Shown one piece after another: positions 1-7,547 of a stretch of 55,844 nt of DNA. A program made the translations under genes and the position numbers. The number at the start of each line of letters is the position of its first letter. Positions within the stretch are counted from its first letter, which is position 1. Source of the stretch: Asanoa hainanensis (GTDB lineage Bacteria > Actinomycetota > Actinomycetes > Mycobacteriales > Micromonosporaceae); contig NZ_FZPH01000030.1 in the NCBI RefSeq assembly GCF_900188485.1, forward strand, positions 1 through 55,844, read 5' to 3'. A model generated the notes under the pieces. It was not told the DNA's origin. It ran no database searches and saw only the letters and a list, made by a program, of their open reading frames with translations.

Positions 1-323
1 GGCCTGGCCGGCGTCACCCCATCGACCCGCCAATCAGGACAGGTCCGCGTGGTCACGTTCCGCTGGGCGGTCGACAAACAACTCCGCGGCGCGGTCTGCG
101 ACTTCGCCGCCGACTCCCGCCACACCAACCCCTGGGCCGCGCACCTCTACAACCACGCCCGCGCCCGCGCCCGCGGCCACCGCCACCCCCACGCCGTCAG
201 AATCCTCGCCCGCGCCTGGCTCGCCGTGATCTGGAAATGTGGACCACCAACACCCCCTACGACCCGAACCGACACCGCGCCCTCCAAACCCTCCTCCACC
301 AAGATCAACAACCCGAGGGTTGA
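1..323 (+). mobile_element. 3' end of IS110-family transposase, frameshifted
   Basis: The left edge carries the C-terminal part of an IS110/IS116/IS902-type transposase (Transposase_20 region): it reads GLAGVTPSTR, then FRWAVDKQLRGAVCDFAADS, then HAVRILARAWLAVIWKC, all characteristic of this family. The 5' part lies outside the window. At about 238-242 the reading frame breaks. The expected C-W-x-x-x-x-P-Y-D-P continuation is found one base back (frame starting at 240), ending at TGA 321-323, so one base appears to be missing. Either the element is dead or this is a sequence error. IS110 enzymes are RuvC-like DEDD recombinases; the catalytic residues are not in this fragment. Typical terminal inverted repeats are not expected for this family and none were seen. 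Confidence 0.8.
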
Positions 324-386
324 CACAGGACACTCCCGCCAGAGTCCGCTCCGCTGCGCTCCGCTTCGGCGTCCGCGCCGGGTCGC

Positions 387-962
387 TCAGGAGAACCGTA
401 AAGATCCCGGCTTCGCGTTGTGGTCGCCGCTCAGGCGGGTGTCCAGCGCGTCCAGGGCCAGGTGCCAGGGGAAGACGTCGACTAAGTCTCCGCCGGTGCC
501 CGGGGGGTGTAGGGGTAGGACCTCGTCGCCGAAGAGGACTGTGATGCCCCAGCCGCGGAGGCGGTCCATCGACTCGCGGAATGCTGGGTGGGCGCCCATC
601 GCCACGTTCGTGAACGGCATCGCCACGATCGGGAGGCCCTTGCCCTGGCCTTCGACGACCAGGCCGAGCGCGAGCGTGTCGGCGATGCCGACCGCCCACT
701 TGTTGACCGTGTTGACCGTGGCCGGCGCCACCACGATGGCGTCGGCCGCGGGTAGCACGTCGGGGTCGCCGGGGTTCTTGTAGAACGACCGCACCGGGTG
801 GCCGGTCAGCCCGGCCAGGGCCGCGACGTCGACGAACTTGCGGCCGTCGGGCGTGGTGACGACGCAGACGTCCCAACCGCGCTGTTTCGCGAGGTCGACC
901 AGCCGGCCGACGCCGCGGGAGACGGGCGAGCCGCAGCAGATCGCGTAGAGGACCCCTCTCAT
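387..962 (-). CDS. flavoprotein of the HFCD / PPC-decarboxylase-like family
   Basis: The 191-residue product resembles the homo-oligomeric flavin-containing Cys decarboxylase (flavoprotein) fold: an N-terminal beta strand with a Ser/Gly loop (CCGSPVSRGVGRL), a mid-protein PATVNTVNKWAVGIADTLA segment typical of FMN-binding members, and a C-terminal PFTNVAMG-type loop. It probably binds FMN; the substrate is unknown. The ATG at 962 is only 7 bp after the stop of the upstream XRE regulator gene, so the two form a two-gene operon, a pairing that recurs in actinomycetes. The gene is shorter than Dfp/CoaBC and has no synthetase domain, so it is not coenzyme A biosynthesis CoaBC. Confidence 0.75.
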   Translation of the reverse strand: MRGVLYAICCGSPVSRGVGRLVDLAKQRGWDVCVVTTPDGRKFVDVAALAGLTGHPVRSFYKNPGDPDVLPAADAIVVAPATVNTVNKWAVGIADTLALGLVVEGQGKGLPIVAMPFTNVAMGAHPAFRESMDRLRGWGITVLFGDEVLPLHPPGTGGDLVDVFPWHLALDALDTRLSGDHNAKPGSLRFS

Positions 963-969
963 ACCACCA

Positions 970-2199
970 CTAAACTCCGACGCCCATATGCTCCGCCAGT
1001 TCGGCGACCGCCGGCGGTGGCGTGCCCCGGGTGCGGCGCAGGACGTCGGACATGACCTCGTGGGCGATCGGGCGGCAGCGGATCTCCGACGGGGCGAGCC
1101 GGTCGCCTTCGAGCAGCATCTCGCTGGCCTTCTCGACGTCACCCATCTGTGCGAAGCCCCGGGCGATGTCGAGCATGTGGTGGGCCCGGCGCTCGGGCAG
1201 CAGGCTGTTGAACCCCGCCGGGTCGATGTTCTCGTGGACCTCGACCGCTGCGCGGCCCTCGCCGAGCTCTACGGCGGCGGCCGCCCGGTGCAGCTTGACG
1301 TTGGTCGGGCCGAAGCAGGTCCAGTAGTGGTTGTGGTCGGCGCCGACCTCGGCGGCGGCCTCCTCGGCCCCGTTGAGCAGGTCGCGCACGGTGGCACCGT
1401 CGCCGATCCGGGCGGACGCCATGGCGCCCTGGAGCAGCAGCATGCCGTACACCGAGAGCCGGGCCGGGGTGCTCTCGTTGCCGCCACCGGGCGCGAGCCG
1501 GTTGGCGATGTTGACGTTGACCTCGAGGGCCGGGCGGGCGCGGCCGAGCGCGAGCAGCGCGTTGCCCACCCGCACGGTGGCGATCCCGGCGAGCAACGGG
1601 TCGCCGGCGCGTTGGGACACCGCGATCGAGCGGTCGGCGGCGAGCCAAGCCAGCTCGTGCTCCCCCAGCTTGCGCAGGGACGACGAGGCGATCTGGTAGA
1701 CCTGCCCGAGCAGGTTCGCCGCGTCGTGCGCGGTGTCGCTGCCCGCGTAGGCCGTGTCGGCCGCCTGGGCGTCGCGCAGCAACTTGGGCAGGGCCCGGGC
1801 GAGCACGCCGTACTTCGCGTGCTGGAAGGTCAGCCAGGCGTGGCTGACCGCCTTCTTCATCTCGGTCAGCGGCTGCGGGTTGGGCGTCGTGTCGAAGAAC
1901 GCGCTGATCGAGTCGTAGCGCTCGAGCGCCGCGCGGATCTCCTCGACCTCGACCTGGTCGATGCAGTTGATCGCGTCGGGCCGCCGCTCCGGGTCCTTGC
2001 CCAGCAGGAGCTGCACGTCCAGCTGCAGGACGTCGGCGATCTCGTAGACCACCGAGAACTTGTCTAGCCGGCGGACACCTCGCTCGACCTTGTCGACCCA
2101 GCTCTTCGACTTGCCCAGCCGGTCGGCGAAAACCTGCTGTGACATGCGGCGGCGTGCGCGCCAATAAGCGACGCGGCGGCCGATGGGAAGCTCATCCAT
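970..2199 (-). CDS. XRE-family HTH regulator with TPR-like C-terminal domain
   Basis: The 409-residue protein has an N-terminal Cro/C1-type helix-turn-helix (about residues 5-60: LPIGRRVAYWRARRRMSQQ, then SKSWVDKVERG), followed by a long alpha-helical region resembling the TPR-like sensor domains of Streptomyces-type XRE regulators. The start at 2199 is preceded by a strong GGGGGGAGG ribosome-binding site. A longer upstream reading is possible but unlikely. It probably regulates its own operon with the downstream flavoprotein gene, and perhaps the divergent gene at 2445. A TGCAA-G-TTGCA palindrome lies in the shared upstream region. The ligand is not predictable. Confidence 0.8.
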   Translation of the reverse strand: MDELPIGRRVAYWRARRRMSQQVFADRLGKSKSWVDKVERGVRRLDKFSVVYEIADVLQLDVQLLLGKDPERRPDAINCIDQVEVEEIRAALERYDSISAFFDTTPNPQPLTEMKKAVSHAWLTFQHAKYGVLARALPKLLRDAQAADTAYAGSDTAHDAANLLGQVYQIASSSLRKLGEHELAWLAADRSIAVSQRAGDPLLAGIATVRVGNALLALGRARPALEVNVNIANRLAPGGGNESTPARLSVYGMLLLQGAMASARIGDGATVRDLLNGAEEAAAEVGADHNHYWTCFGPTNVKLHRAAAAVELGEGRAAVEVHENIDPAGFNSLLPERRAHHMLDIARGFAQMGDVEKASEMLLEGDRLAPSEIRCRPIAHEVMSDVLRRTRGTPPPAVAELAEHMGVGV

Positions 2200-2333
2200 G
2201 TCCGTCCTCCCCCCTCGCTCGTTCAGGGGCTGTCTGATTCGGGGCTTGCTGGGCGGTGATGCGGATATCACCCGTTTGTGCCGATCGCACATCGAGTGCG
2301 TTCCCCGTCACAGCTGCACTCGTAGTTTTCGAT

Positions 2334-2344
2334 TGCAAGTTGCA
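2334..2344. promoter_or_regulatory. 11-bp palindrome, candidate operator
   Basis: TGCAA-G-TTGCA is a perfect inverted repeat with a 1-bp centre, in an AT-richer patch between the divergent XRE regulator (start 2199) and the primase-like gene (start 2445). Its position fits an XRE operator. No binding evidence is available. Confidence 0.35.
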
Positions 2345-2444
2345 TTCAGCTATCTGTCAAACGCAACGACCGCGTGTTGATCCGAGATACGGCGCCGGTC
2401 GCCTGCTAAGGCGAACCGACCCCACACGTAGGGAGTTTCTGACC

Positions 2445-3107
2445 ATGCGGTGGAATATCCGACCACCATTCGCCCGAGTCGCACTGCGCCGATCGGCCGT
2501 GCGATACGCCGATCATCACTGGGACGTGGTGCCCGGCGCGTGGCTCGACGGCGGCCGGTTCGCGTGCGAGCGGCCGGGCTGCCCGACGTCGAGCTGCCAC
2601 CCGGCGGTCGAGGGCTGGGAGCGCCGGGCCAGCGCCGATCCGTCCAAGGTGGAGCAGTGGTGGAGCCAGCGGGCCCACGCGGTGCTGCTGGCCACCGGCC
2701 GGGCCTTCGACGTGCTCGAGGTGCCCAACACGCTGGGCGGCCGGGTGCTGGCCGCGGCCCGGCTGCACGCCGGCGTGCTCGGCCCCGGGCGCCTCCAGGT
2801 GCGCGGGCCCGTCGCCGCCACCCCACTCGGCCGCTGGATGTTCCTGGTGCGTCCGGGTGACCCGCTGCGGCCGGAGCTCGAGACCTCGCTCGACGTCGTG
2901 CGACACGGCCACGGCTCGTGGATCCCCGCCCCGCCGACCCGGCTGCCCGAGGGCGCCGTGCGCTGGGTGATCGCTCCCGAAGAGGTCGCCTGGAGCCTGC
3001 CCGACTCGTACGCCGTGCAGCGGATGATCGTGGACTCGTTGTTCACGCGACTCGGCCCGATGCCACACCTGCCCCGCCAACTGTCGACCGCGCGCCGCGC
3101 GGCTTGA
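2445..3107 (+). CDS. short bifunctional primase/polymerase (prim-pol) N-domain protein
   Basis: The 220-residue product matches the short actinobacterial proteins annotated as bifunctional DNA primase/polymerase N-terminal domain: an ACERPGC-like Cys segment (FACERPGCPTSSCHPA), then WSQRAHAVLLATGRAFDVLE, then RWMFLVRPGD near the middle, and a C-terminal WVIAPEEVAW. It lacks the helicase part of phage or plasmid replication primases, so it may be a domesticated stand-alone version. The start at 2445 follows AGGGAG at 7 bp spacing. It is divergent from the XRE/flavoprotein operon and is followed by a strong hairpin. Its cellular role is unknown. Confidence 0.65.
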   Translation: MRWNIRPPFARVALRRSAVRYADHHWDVVPGAWLDGGRFACERPGCPTSSCHPAVEGWERRASADPSKVEQWWSQRAHAVLLATGRAFDVLEVPNTLGGRVLAAARLHAGVLGPGRLQVRGPVAATPLGRWMFLVRPGDPLRPELETSLDVVRHGHGSWIPAPPTRLPEGAVRWVIAPEEVAWSLPDSYAVQRMIVDSLFTRLGPMPHLPRQLSTARRAA

Positions 3108-3117
3108 CGGAGTTCCC

Positions 3118-3140
3118 GGGATCCGCGAATCGCGGATCCC
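3118..3140. terminator. 10-bp perfect hairpin after the prim-pol gene
   Basis: The sequence reads GGGATCCGCG-AAT-CGCGGATCCC: a perfect 10-bp stem with a 3-nt loop, 11 bp past the stop at 3107. There is no U-tract, which is usual for high-GC actinobacterial terminators. Confidence 0.6.
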
Positions 3141-3258
3141 GTCGGCGAGACCGGCGATGATCCCGTCAACAGGACGCGCGAACCCGCACGTCCGGTCTGC
3201 CGACCGGTCGTTGATGCAGGTGGCGGCCCACATGGGGGCGCGGCGGGGAGGGGCGTAC

Positions 3259-3423
3259 ATGCTAGGTGACAAGGTAACGGTGGTGTCCGCCGAGGTCGAC
3301 CCCCTGAACGGCGGAAGTCGATGGCAACGGTGGGCCGGCACACGGCCGTCCGGGTCGCGGCCGAGCGGATCCCGCCCGAACGGGTCACGACCCGCGGGCA
3401 CCCACCGTCCAATCAGGCGCTGA
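3259..3423 (+). CDS. possible small hypothetical ORF with GSRPx repeats
   Basis: The 344-bp gap between the prim-pol gene (3107) and apbE (3452) holds the hairpin at 3118-3140 and this possible 54-codon ORF. It has an ATG after GGGGAGGGG and a C-terminal run of 15-bp degenerate repeats coding GSRPS/GSRPN/GSRPA. Neither homology nor function is recognised. The repeats are also open on the other strand, so this may be non-coding repetitive DNA between two transcription units. Confidence 0.2.
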   Translation: MLGDKVTVVSAEVDPLNGGSRWQRWAGTRPSGSRPSGSRPNGSRPAGTHRPIRR

Positions 3424-3451
3424 CCGTACACGAGTTACCATGGTAGTCGTC

Positions 3452-4189
3452 TTAACCTACCGACGATAGGGCGGAAGAACTGAGCTTGCGTCCCTCGTCG
3501 GTGACGACAACACAGGCATAACCGGCGATCCCGCCCAGCCAGCGCACCCCGGCCGGGCCCATCGCGAGCGCGGCGGTGGCGTACGCGTCGGCGGTGCCCA
3601 GGTCCGGACCGACCACAGTGACCGATCGCAGGCCGACCGCCGGGCGTCCGGTGTGCGGGTCGACGACGTGGTGGCCCCGCTCGTAGACGCCGGACGTGGC
3701 GATGGCCAGGTCCGTCCCGGAGACCACGTGGCACGACGCGGAGGCGTTCCACGGATGCCGGATGCCGACCCGCCACGGCCGCCCGGCCGGCGACTGGCCG
3801 CGCACCCGCACGTCACCACCGGCGTTGACACAGTGGTCGACCGCGCCCGCGGCGAGCAACCGGTCCGACGCGACCTGCACGGACCAGCCCTTCACGAAGC
3901 CCGAGGGGTCCAGCCGGCCGCCGGCGTACCCGTCGAAGTAGCCGTCCGTCTCCCGCCACAGGTCGGCGCAGCGGTCGAGCACCGTGCGCAGGTCGGCGGA
4001 GGCGTCCGGCAGCGCGAGCTCGCCCCGGTCGAACCGGCACACCTCGCTGTCGGGCTTGAACGTGCTGAACCGCGCGTCGACCTCGTCGAACCAGGCGAAC
4101 ACCTCGTCGAGCAGCGCGGGCGAACCGCCGGACGCGAGCTCGACGCTGATCACCGTGCCCATGCACTCCCGGACGCGGAACTCAGTCAC
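3452..4189 (-). CDS. apbE: FAD:protein FMN transferase (ApbE family)
   Basis: The 245-residue protein transfers FMN from FAD to a Thr/Ser of partner proteins, leaving AMP. Family signatures in order are MGTVISVEL near the N-terminus, the FVKGW segment (DPSGFVKGW), NAGGDVRV (cf. NxGGD), VVDPHTGRPA (cf. IxDPxTGxP) and the metal-binding TADAYATAA near the C-terminus. It has no signal peptide or lipobox, so it is a short cytoplasmic-looking or leaderless form; where flavinylation occurs is open. The start overlaps the upstream FMN-binding gene by 8 bp (4182-4189), implying translational coupling with its probable substrate, whose D-T-V-S-G-A-T site fits the ApbE target consensus. Confidence 0.93.
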   Translation of the reverse strand: MTEFRVRECMGTVISVELASGGSPALLDEVFAWFDEVDARFSTFKPDSEVCRFDRGELALPDASADLRTVLDRCADLWRETDGYFDGYAGGRLDPSGFVKGWSVQVASDRLLAAGAVDHCVNAGGDVRVRGQSPAGRPWRVGIRHPWNASASCHVVSGTDLAIATSGVYERGHHVVDPHTGRPAVGLRSVTVVGPDLGTADAYATAALAMGPAGVRWLGGIAGYACVVVTDEGRKLSSSALSSVG

Positions 4190-4733
4190 GCTCGCCCTTC
4201 TTCATCCGGTCGATGGCCTTCCGCAGCGACTCCATGTAGGCCTCGCTGGTCTCCGTCGCACCCGACACCGTGTCGAGGTCGGCGCCCTGCTCCCGCACCG
4301 CCTCGTCGCCCAGCTGCTGCTCGACCTGCGCGCTGAGCTGGTCGGAGCGCGCCTCCGCGTCGGGCATCTCCAGCGTGCGCACGTTGACGATCCGGTTGCC
4401 GTCGAGCTCGAGGACGACCTGGACGGCGCCGTACGGGTTCTCCACCCGCGGCCCGACCACTTTGTTGGACTTCGGCGCCACCGGAGGCGGCGCGGCGGCC
4501 GTGTTGGTGTTCTTGCCCGACTTCGGCTTGGCGGTGGTCTTCTTGGCGTCCGGCGCCTTGCTGGCCGGCGCGGACGGGTCGGGCGAGGCATCCGGGTCGG
4601 CGGTCGACGACGGCGTCGGCCCGGCGTTGGCCGCCGCCACCGTGTCGGGCGCGGCACCGCCACCGCCCTTGACCACGACCAGCAGGGAGGTGCCGGCGGC
4701 AAGACCGGCGACCGCCAGCACGGCACGGCGCAC
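4182..4733 (-). CDS. membrane-anchored FMN-binding domain protein (ApbE substrate)
   Basis: The 183-residue product has an N-terminal hydrophobic anchor or signal (residues 3-22), a 70-residue Ala/Pro/Ser/Thr-Lys linker, and a C-terminal FMN-binding domain (about 98-180). The flavinylation motif D154-T-V-S-G-A-T160 matches Dxx[S/T]GAT; T160 is the expected phosphoester-FMN acceptor. The domain is probably outside the membrane and carries a covalent FMN that takes electrons from the adjacent ferric-reductase-like protein. The gene lies 9 bp after that protein's stop and overlaps apbE. Domain and motif are direct observations; electron flow is inferred. Confidence 0.9.
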   Translation of the reverse strand: MRRAVLAVAGLAAGTSLLVVVKGGGGAAPDTVAAANAGPTPSSTADPDASPDPSAPASKAPDAKKTTAKPKSGKNTNTAAAPPPVAPKSNKVVGPRVENPYGAVQVVLELDGNRIVNVRTLEMPDAEARSDQLSAQVEQQLGDEAVREQGADLDTVSGATETSEAYMESLRKAIDRMKKGERD

Positions 4734-4742
4734 GAGTAGCTC

Positions 4743-6170
4743 CTAGAGTTCGAAGGCGGCGAGGTGGATCTTCTTGCGCGGCACGCCGGACCGCCGCACG
4801 ACCTTGTGCGCCGACTCGACGAAGCCCGGCGGTCCGCACAACCAGACGTCCCGGGCAGCCAGGTCGGGCACCAGCCGGCGCAGGCCGGTCGGGCTCATCA
4901 CCTGGCGCGGGCCGGGGTCCTTGCGGGAGCCGATCACGTACCAGACGTCGACGTCGCGGGCCCGGGCCAGCCAGTCGATCTCCCGCTGCAGCACCACGTC
5001 GGCCGGCGTGCTGGCCCGGTAGATCAGCGTCGCACCCGGCGGCAGCTCCTCCAGCATCGCCCGGATCGGGGTGATGCCGATGCCGCCGGCGATCAGCAGC
5101 GAGCGGTGCGCGGTGCGCTGCGCGGCGGTGAACGAGCCGCGCGGGCCGATCGCCCAGACCCGGGCGCCGGAGCTCAGCTCGCGCAGCTCGCGCGTGTAGG
5201 CGCCGACCACCTTGACGGTCAGCCGCAGCCACCGGCCGTTCTTGGCTGCGGAGACGGAGAACGGGTGCGACTGCCACCAGAGCCCGCGCGCCATGAACCG
5301 GAAGCGGAACCACTGTCCACCCAGGAGCTTGAGGCGGTCGAGCCGGCGGCCGGTCAGGTAGATGGAGACGGTGTCGGGTCCTTCGGGCACCACGTCGGCC
5401 ACCCGCAGGCCGTACCGCAGGTTGAAGAACAAGGGCGCGATCACCCGGCCGTACGCGAGGACGACCACGACACCGACGTACGCGGCCAGCCAGCCGGTGC
5501 GTACAAGGCCGGGCTTGAAAAGCTGGTTGCCCAGCGAGAACTGGTGCCCGAAGGACAGGTAGAGCACCAGGTACGTGGACATGTGCAGCCAGCGCCACAG
5601 CTCGTACGGCATGGCGTTGCGGACAGCCCGGATGGAGAACAGCCCGACGGCGGTGAGGATGGCGGCGGACAGGAACGCGGTCAGCATGTCCGGCACGTCC
5701 GTGATCAGCACCCGGGCCTCGACCAGCGGGTTGAACCCGTCGAGCGCGCCGTAGCCGACCAGGATCAGGGCCATGTGGGCGAGCACCGCGACGATCAGCG
5801 CACCGCCGATGTCCCGGTGCCAGCGGGTCATCAGCTCCTCGCCGGCCAGCCGGTCGAGCAGGCGCAGCCGGCTCATCAGCAGCACCTGGACGAGCATCAC
5901 GTAGCCGGCCACCAGGCCGACGATCCGGCCGGCGGCCAGCGTCACGGCGCCGGTGTCCGACAGCGAGCCGGCCGGGGTGTCCAGCCACCACGGCAAAACG
6001 GCGAGCACGAGGCCCGCCCAGAAGAACAGCACCAGCACGCGGCGGCCGGTGGCACCACGCCGCGCGGGAACGTTGTCGGGCACGGTCGCGGGACGACCGT
6101 CGGACCGGGGCGGGGGGTCCCCGGTCCGACGGCGGCCCGCTACTACGGCGCCCGAAGGGTAGTCACGCAA
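4743..6170 (-). CDS. ferric reductase-like transmembrane flavocytochrome (NOX/FRE-type)
   Basis: The 475-residue protein has an N-terminal membrane domain with about six helices (roughly 43-265). Paired histidines on two helices (H118 in TRWHRD, H132, H196 in RWLHM, H209 in SFGHQ), spaced 14 and 13, suit two stacked b hemes. A ferredoxin-reductase-like half follows: GGQWFRFRF and HPFSVS (FAD binding), GGIGITPIRAML (pyridine nucleotide) and CGPPGF near the end. It probably moves electrons from cytosolic NAD(P)H through FAD and heme across the membrane to the FMN protein encoded downstream. The 6170 start is TTG, overlapping the DUF1501 gene by 8 bp; a GTG at 6083 is an alternative start. Confidence 0.85.
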   Translation of the reverse strand: MRDYPSGAVVAGRRRTGDPPPRSDGRPATVPDNVPARRGATGRRVLVLFFWAGLVLAVLPWWLDTPAGSLSDTGAVTLAAGRIVGLVAGYVMLVQVLLMSRLRLLDRLAGEELMTRWHRDIGGALIVAVLAHMALILVGYGALDGFNPLVEARVLITDVPDMLTAFLSAAILTAVGLFSIRAVRNAMPYELWRWLHMSTYLVLYLSFGHQFSLGNQLFKPGLVRTGWLAAYVGVVVVLAYGRVIAPLFFNLRYGLRVADVVPEGPDTVSIYLTGRRLDRLKLLGGQWFRFRFMARGLWWQSHPFSVSAAKNGRWLRLTVKVVGAYTRELRELSSGARVWAIGPRGSFTAAQRTAHRSLLIAGGIGITPIRAMLEELPPGATLIYRASTPADVVLQREIDWLARARDVDVWYVIGSRKDPGPRQVMSPTGLRRLVPDLAARDVWLCGPPGFVESAHKVVRRSGVPRKKIHLAAFEL

Positions 6171-7530
6171 AGAGCTTCACCGGGGCGTACTTCTGTCGGG
6201 GGAAGATCTTGTCCACCTCGGCGTTGGTCAGACCGAAGCGGCCCTGCGCGACGGCACCGTAGACGTTGAACATGTTGTTGTACTCCGGAACGTTGCCTCC
6301 GTCCAGCTTCTCCAGACCGTCCCACCGGCCGAGCAGGTTGCCGGCCAGCTTCTTGCCGGACAGCACGCAGATCACGCCGCCGTGCCCGTGGTCGGTGCCG
6401 CTGCCGTTCTGGCTGACCCGGCGGCCGAACTCGCTGGACACCATCACGGTCACGTCGGCCGCCGCCGGGCCCAGGTCGTCGAAGAACGCGGCCATCGCGC
6501 TGGCCAGCTCGCCCATGTGGTTGAAGACGTAGCCGCCCTGGGTGCCCTGGTTCTCGTGGGTGTCCCAGCCACCCATGCCGATGGTGGCCACGCGGACGTT
6601 GGCGCCGCCCTTGATGAGCTGGGCGAGCTGCCGGAAGGCGTTGCCGATGCCCTGGTATTCCACGCCCGCCCGCGGCTCGTAGCCGTCCGCGGCCAGCTTC
6701 TGCGCCAGGGACAGCGCCGCGAGGCCCTCCTGCACCGACTCCTGCACCGGGTGGTTGATGCCGGTGAACAGCGTCTTGATCGCCTTGGCGGTGGCGTCCT
6801 TGAACCGCTGGTCGCCGTTGAGGTTGAAGGACCCGACGCTGTTCATCGCGATCGCGCCGTTGTTGCCGACGAGCGAGCGCGGCAGCGTGCTGCCGATGCC
6901 GACGCTGCGGAACGCGGTGCCGGGGCCGAGCGCGTCGACCAGGCTGTCCAGCCAACCGCGGCCGCCGGTCTCCCCCGGCAGGCCGCCGAGGTTGCAGGCG
7001 TCGGCGGCCTGGAAGTGGCTCAGCGACAGGCGGGGGTCGGTCACCGCCGGCACGAAGCCGAGCTGGCCGGCGTCCAGGTATTTCTTCAGCGGCGCGAACG
7101 AGCCGCTGAGCCGGAAACCGCGCTGCAGCGCGATGCCGCCCCGCTCAGCGATGAGCTGGTCCGGGCGGACCTTGGCCAGCACCGGGTCGTCGGCCGGCGC
7201 GATCATCGCCAGGCCGTCGAGCCCGCCGTAGAGGAAGACGTGGATCAGCGTGCCGGTCTTGGTCGCCGCGAACGACGCCCGGGTCGAGATGAACTGGGTC
7301 GTCGCGAGCGCCGTGGCGGTCGCCGCCGCGCCCGTCACGAACGTCCGCCGGGTCACCCCGCGGCCGTCCTGCTGGGCCTCCTCGAGCTCGTTGAGGTCCT
7401 GCAGCCGCGTGCGCTCGGCCGCGGACTCGGCGTCGACGGCCATCGCCTCGGCGCGCAGCGCGGCGTCGAACCGGTTGTCCGCGAGCCGCGCCAGGTCGGG
7501 GCAGTCGGGGTGGATGGGGAAAGTGGACAC
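6163..7530 (-). CDS. DUF1501 domain protein with Tat signal
   Basis: The 455-residue product begins at a GTG at 7530 behind TTGGAGAG. A 60-residue charged N-terminal extension precedes a twin-arginine signal (TRRTFVTGAAATATAL, RR at 61-62). The mature part is a DUF1501 domain (alkaline phosphatase/sulfatase-like superfamily): YGGLDGLAMI, LSHFQAAD, MGGWDTHENQ and SSEFGRRV with GTDHGHGG are the conserved metal-site-like blocks. It is probably exported folded with its cofactor. It is encoded 17 bp after the DUF1800 gene, the usual partner, and overlaps the flavocytochrome gene. Catalytic activity is not established for this family. Confidence 0.85.
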   Translation of the reverse strand: MSTFPIHPDCPDLARLADNRFDAALRAEAMAVDAESAAERTRLQDLNELEEAQQDGRGVTRRTFVTGAAATATALATTQFISTRASFAATKTGTLIHVFLYGGLDGLAMIAPADDPVLAKVRPDQLIAERGGIALQRGFRLSGSFAPLKKYLDAGQLGFVPAVTDPRLSLSHFQAADACNLGGLPGETGGRGWLDSLVDALGPGTAFRSVGIGSTLPRSLVGNNGAIAMNSVGSFNLNGDQRFKDATAKAIKTLFTGINHPVQESVQEGLAALSLAQKLAADGYEPRAGVEYQGIGNAFRQLAQLIKGGANVRVATIGMGGWDTHENQGTQGGYVFNHMGELASAMAAFFDDLGPAAADVTVMVSSEFGRRVSQNGSGTDHGHGGVICVLSGKKLAGNLLGRWDGLEKLDGGNVPEYNNMFNVYGAVAQGRFGLTNAEVDKIFPRQKYAPVKLFA

Positions 7531-7547
7531 GCTGCTCTCCAAGGGAA

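Noticed and set aside
387-962. CoaBC (phosphopantothenoylcysteine decarboxylase/synthetase)
   Set aside because: Only a single flavoprotein domain of 191 residues is present and the genomic setting is a regulator operon, not coenzyme A genes.
4764-6269. Long open frame on the plus strand opposite the flavocytochrome gene
   Set aside because: Low-complexity composition rich in Arg/Gln/His/Pro and no motifs; it mirrors a real gene and arises from high GC. Similar antisense frames at 6382-7725, 7557-9815, 11771-13999, 38172-41120 and 43313-45700 were rejected for the same reason.
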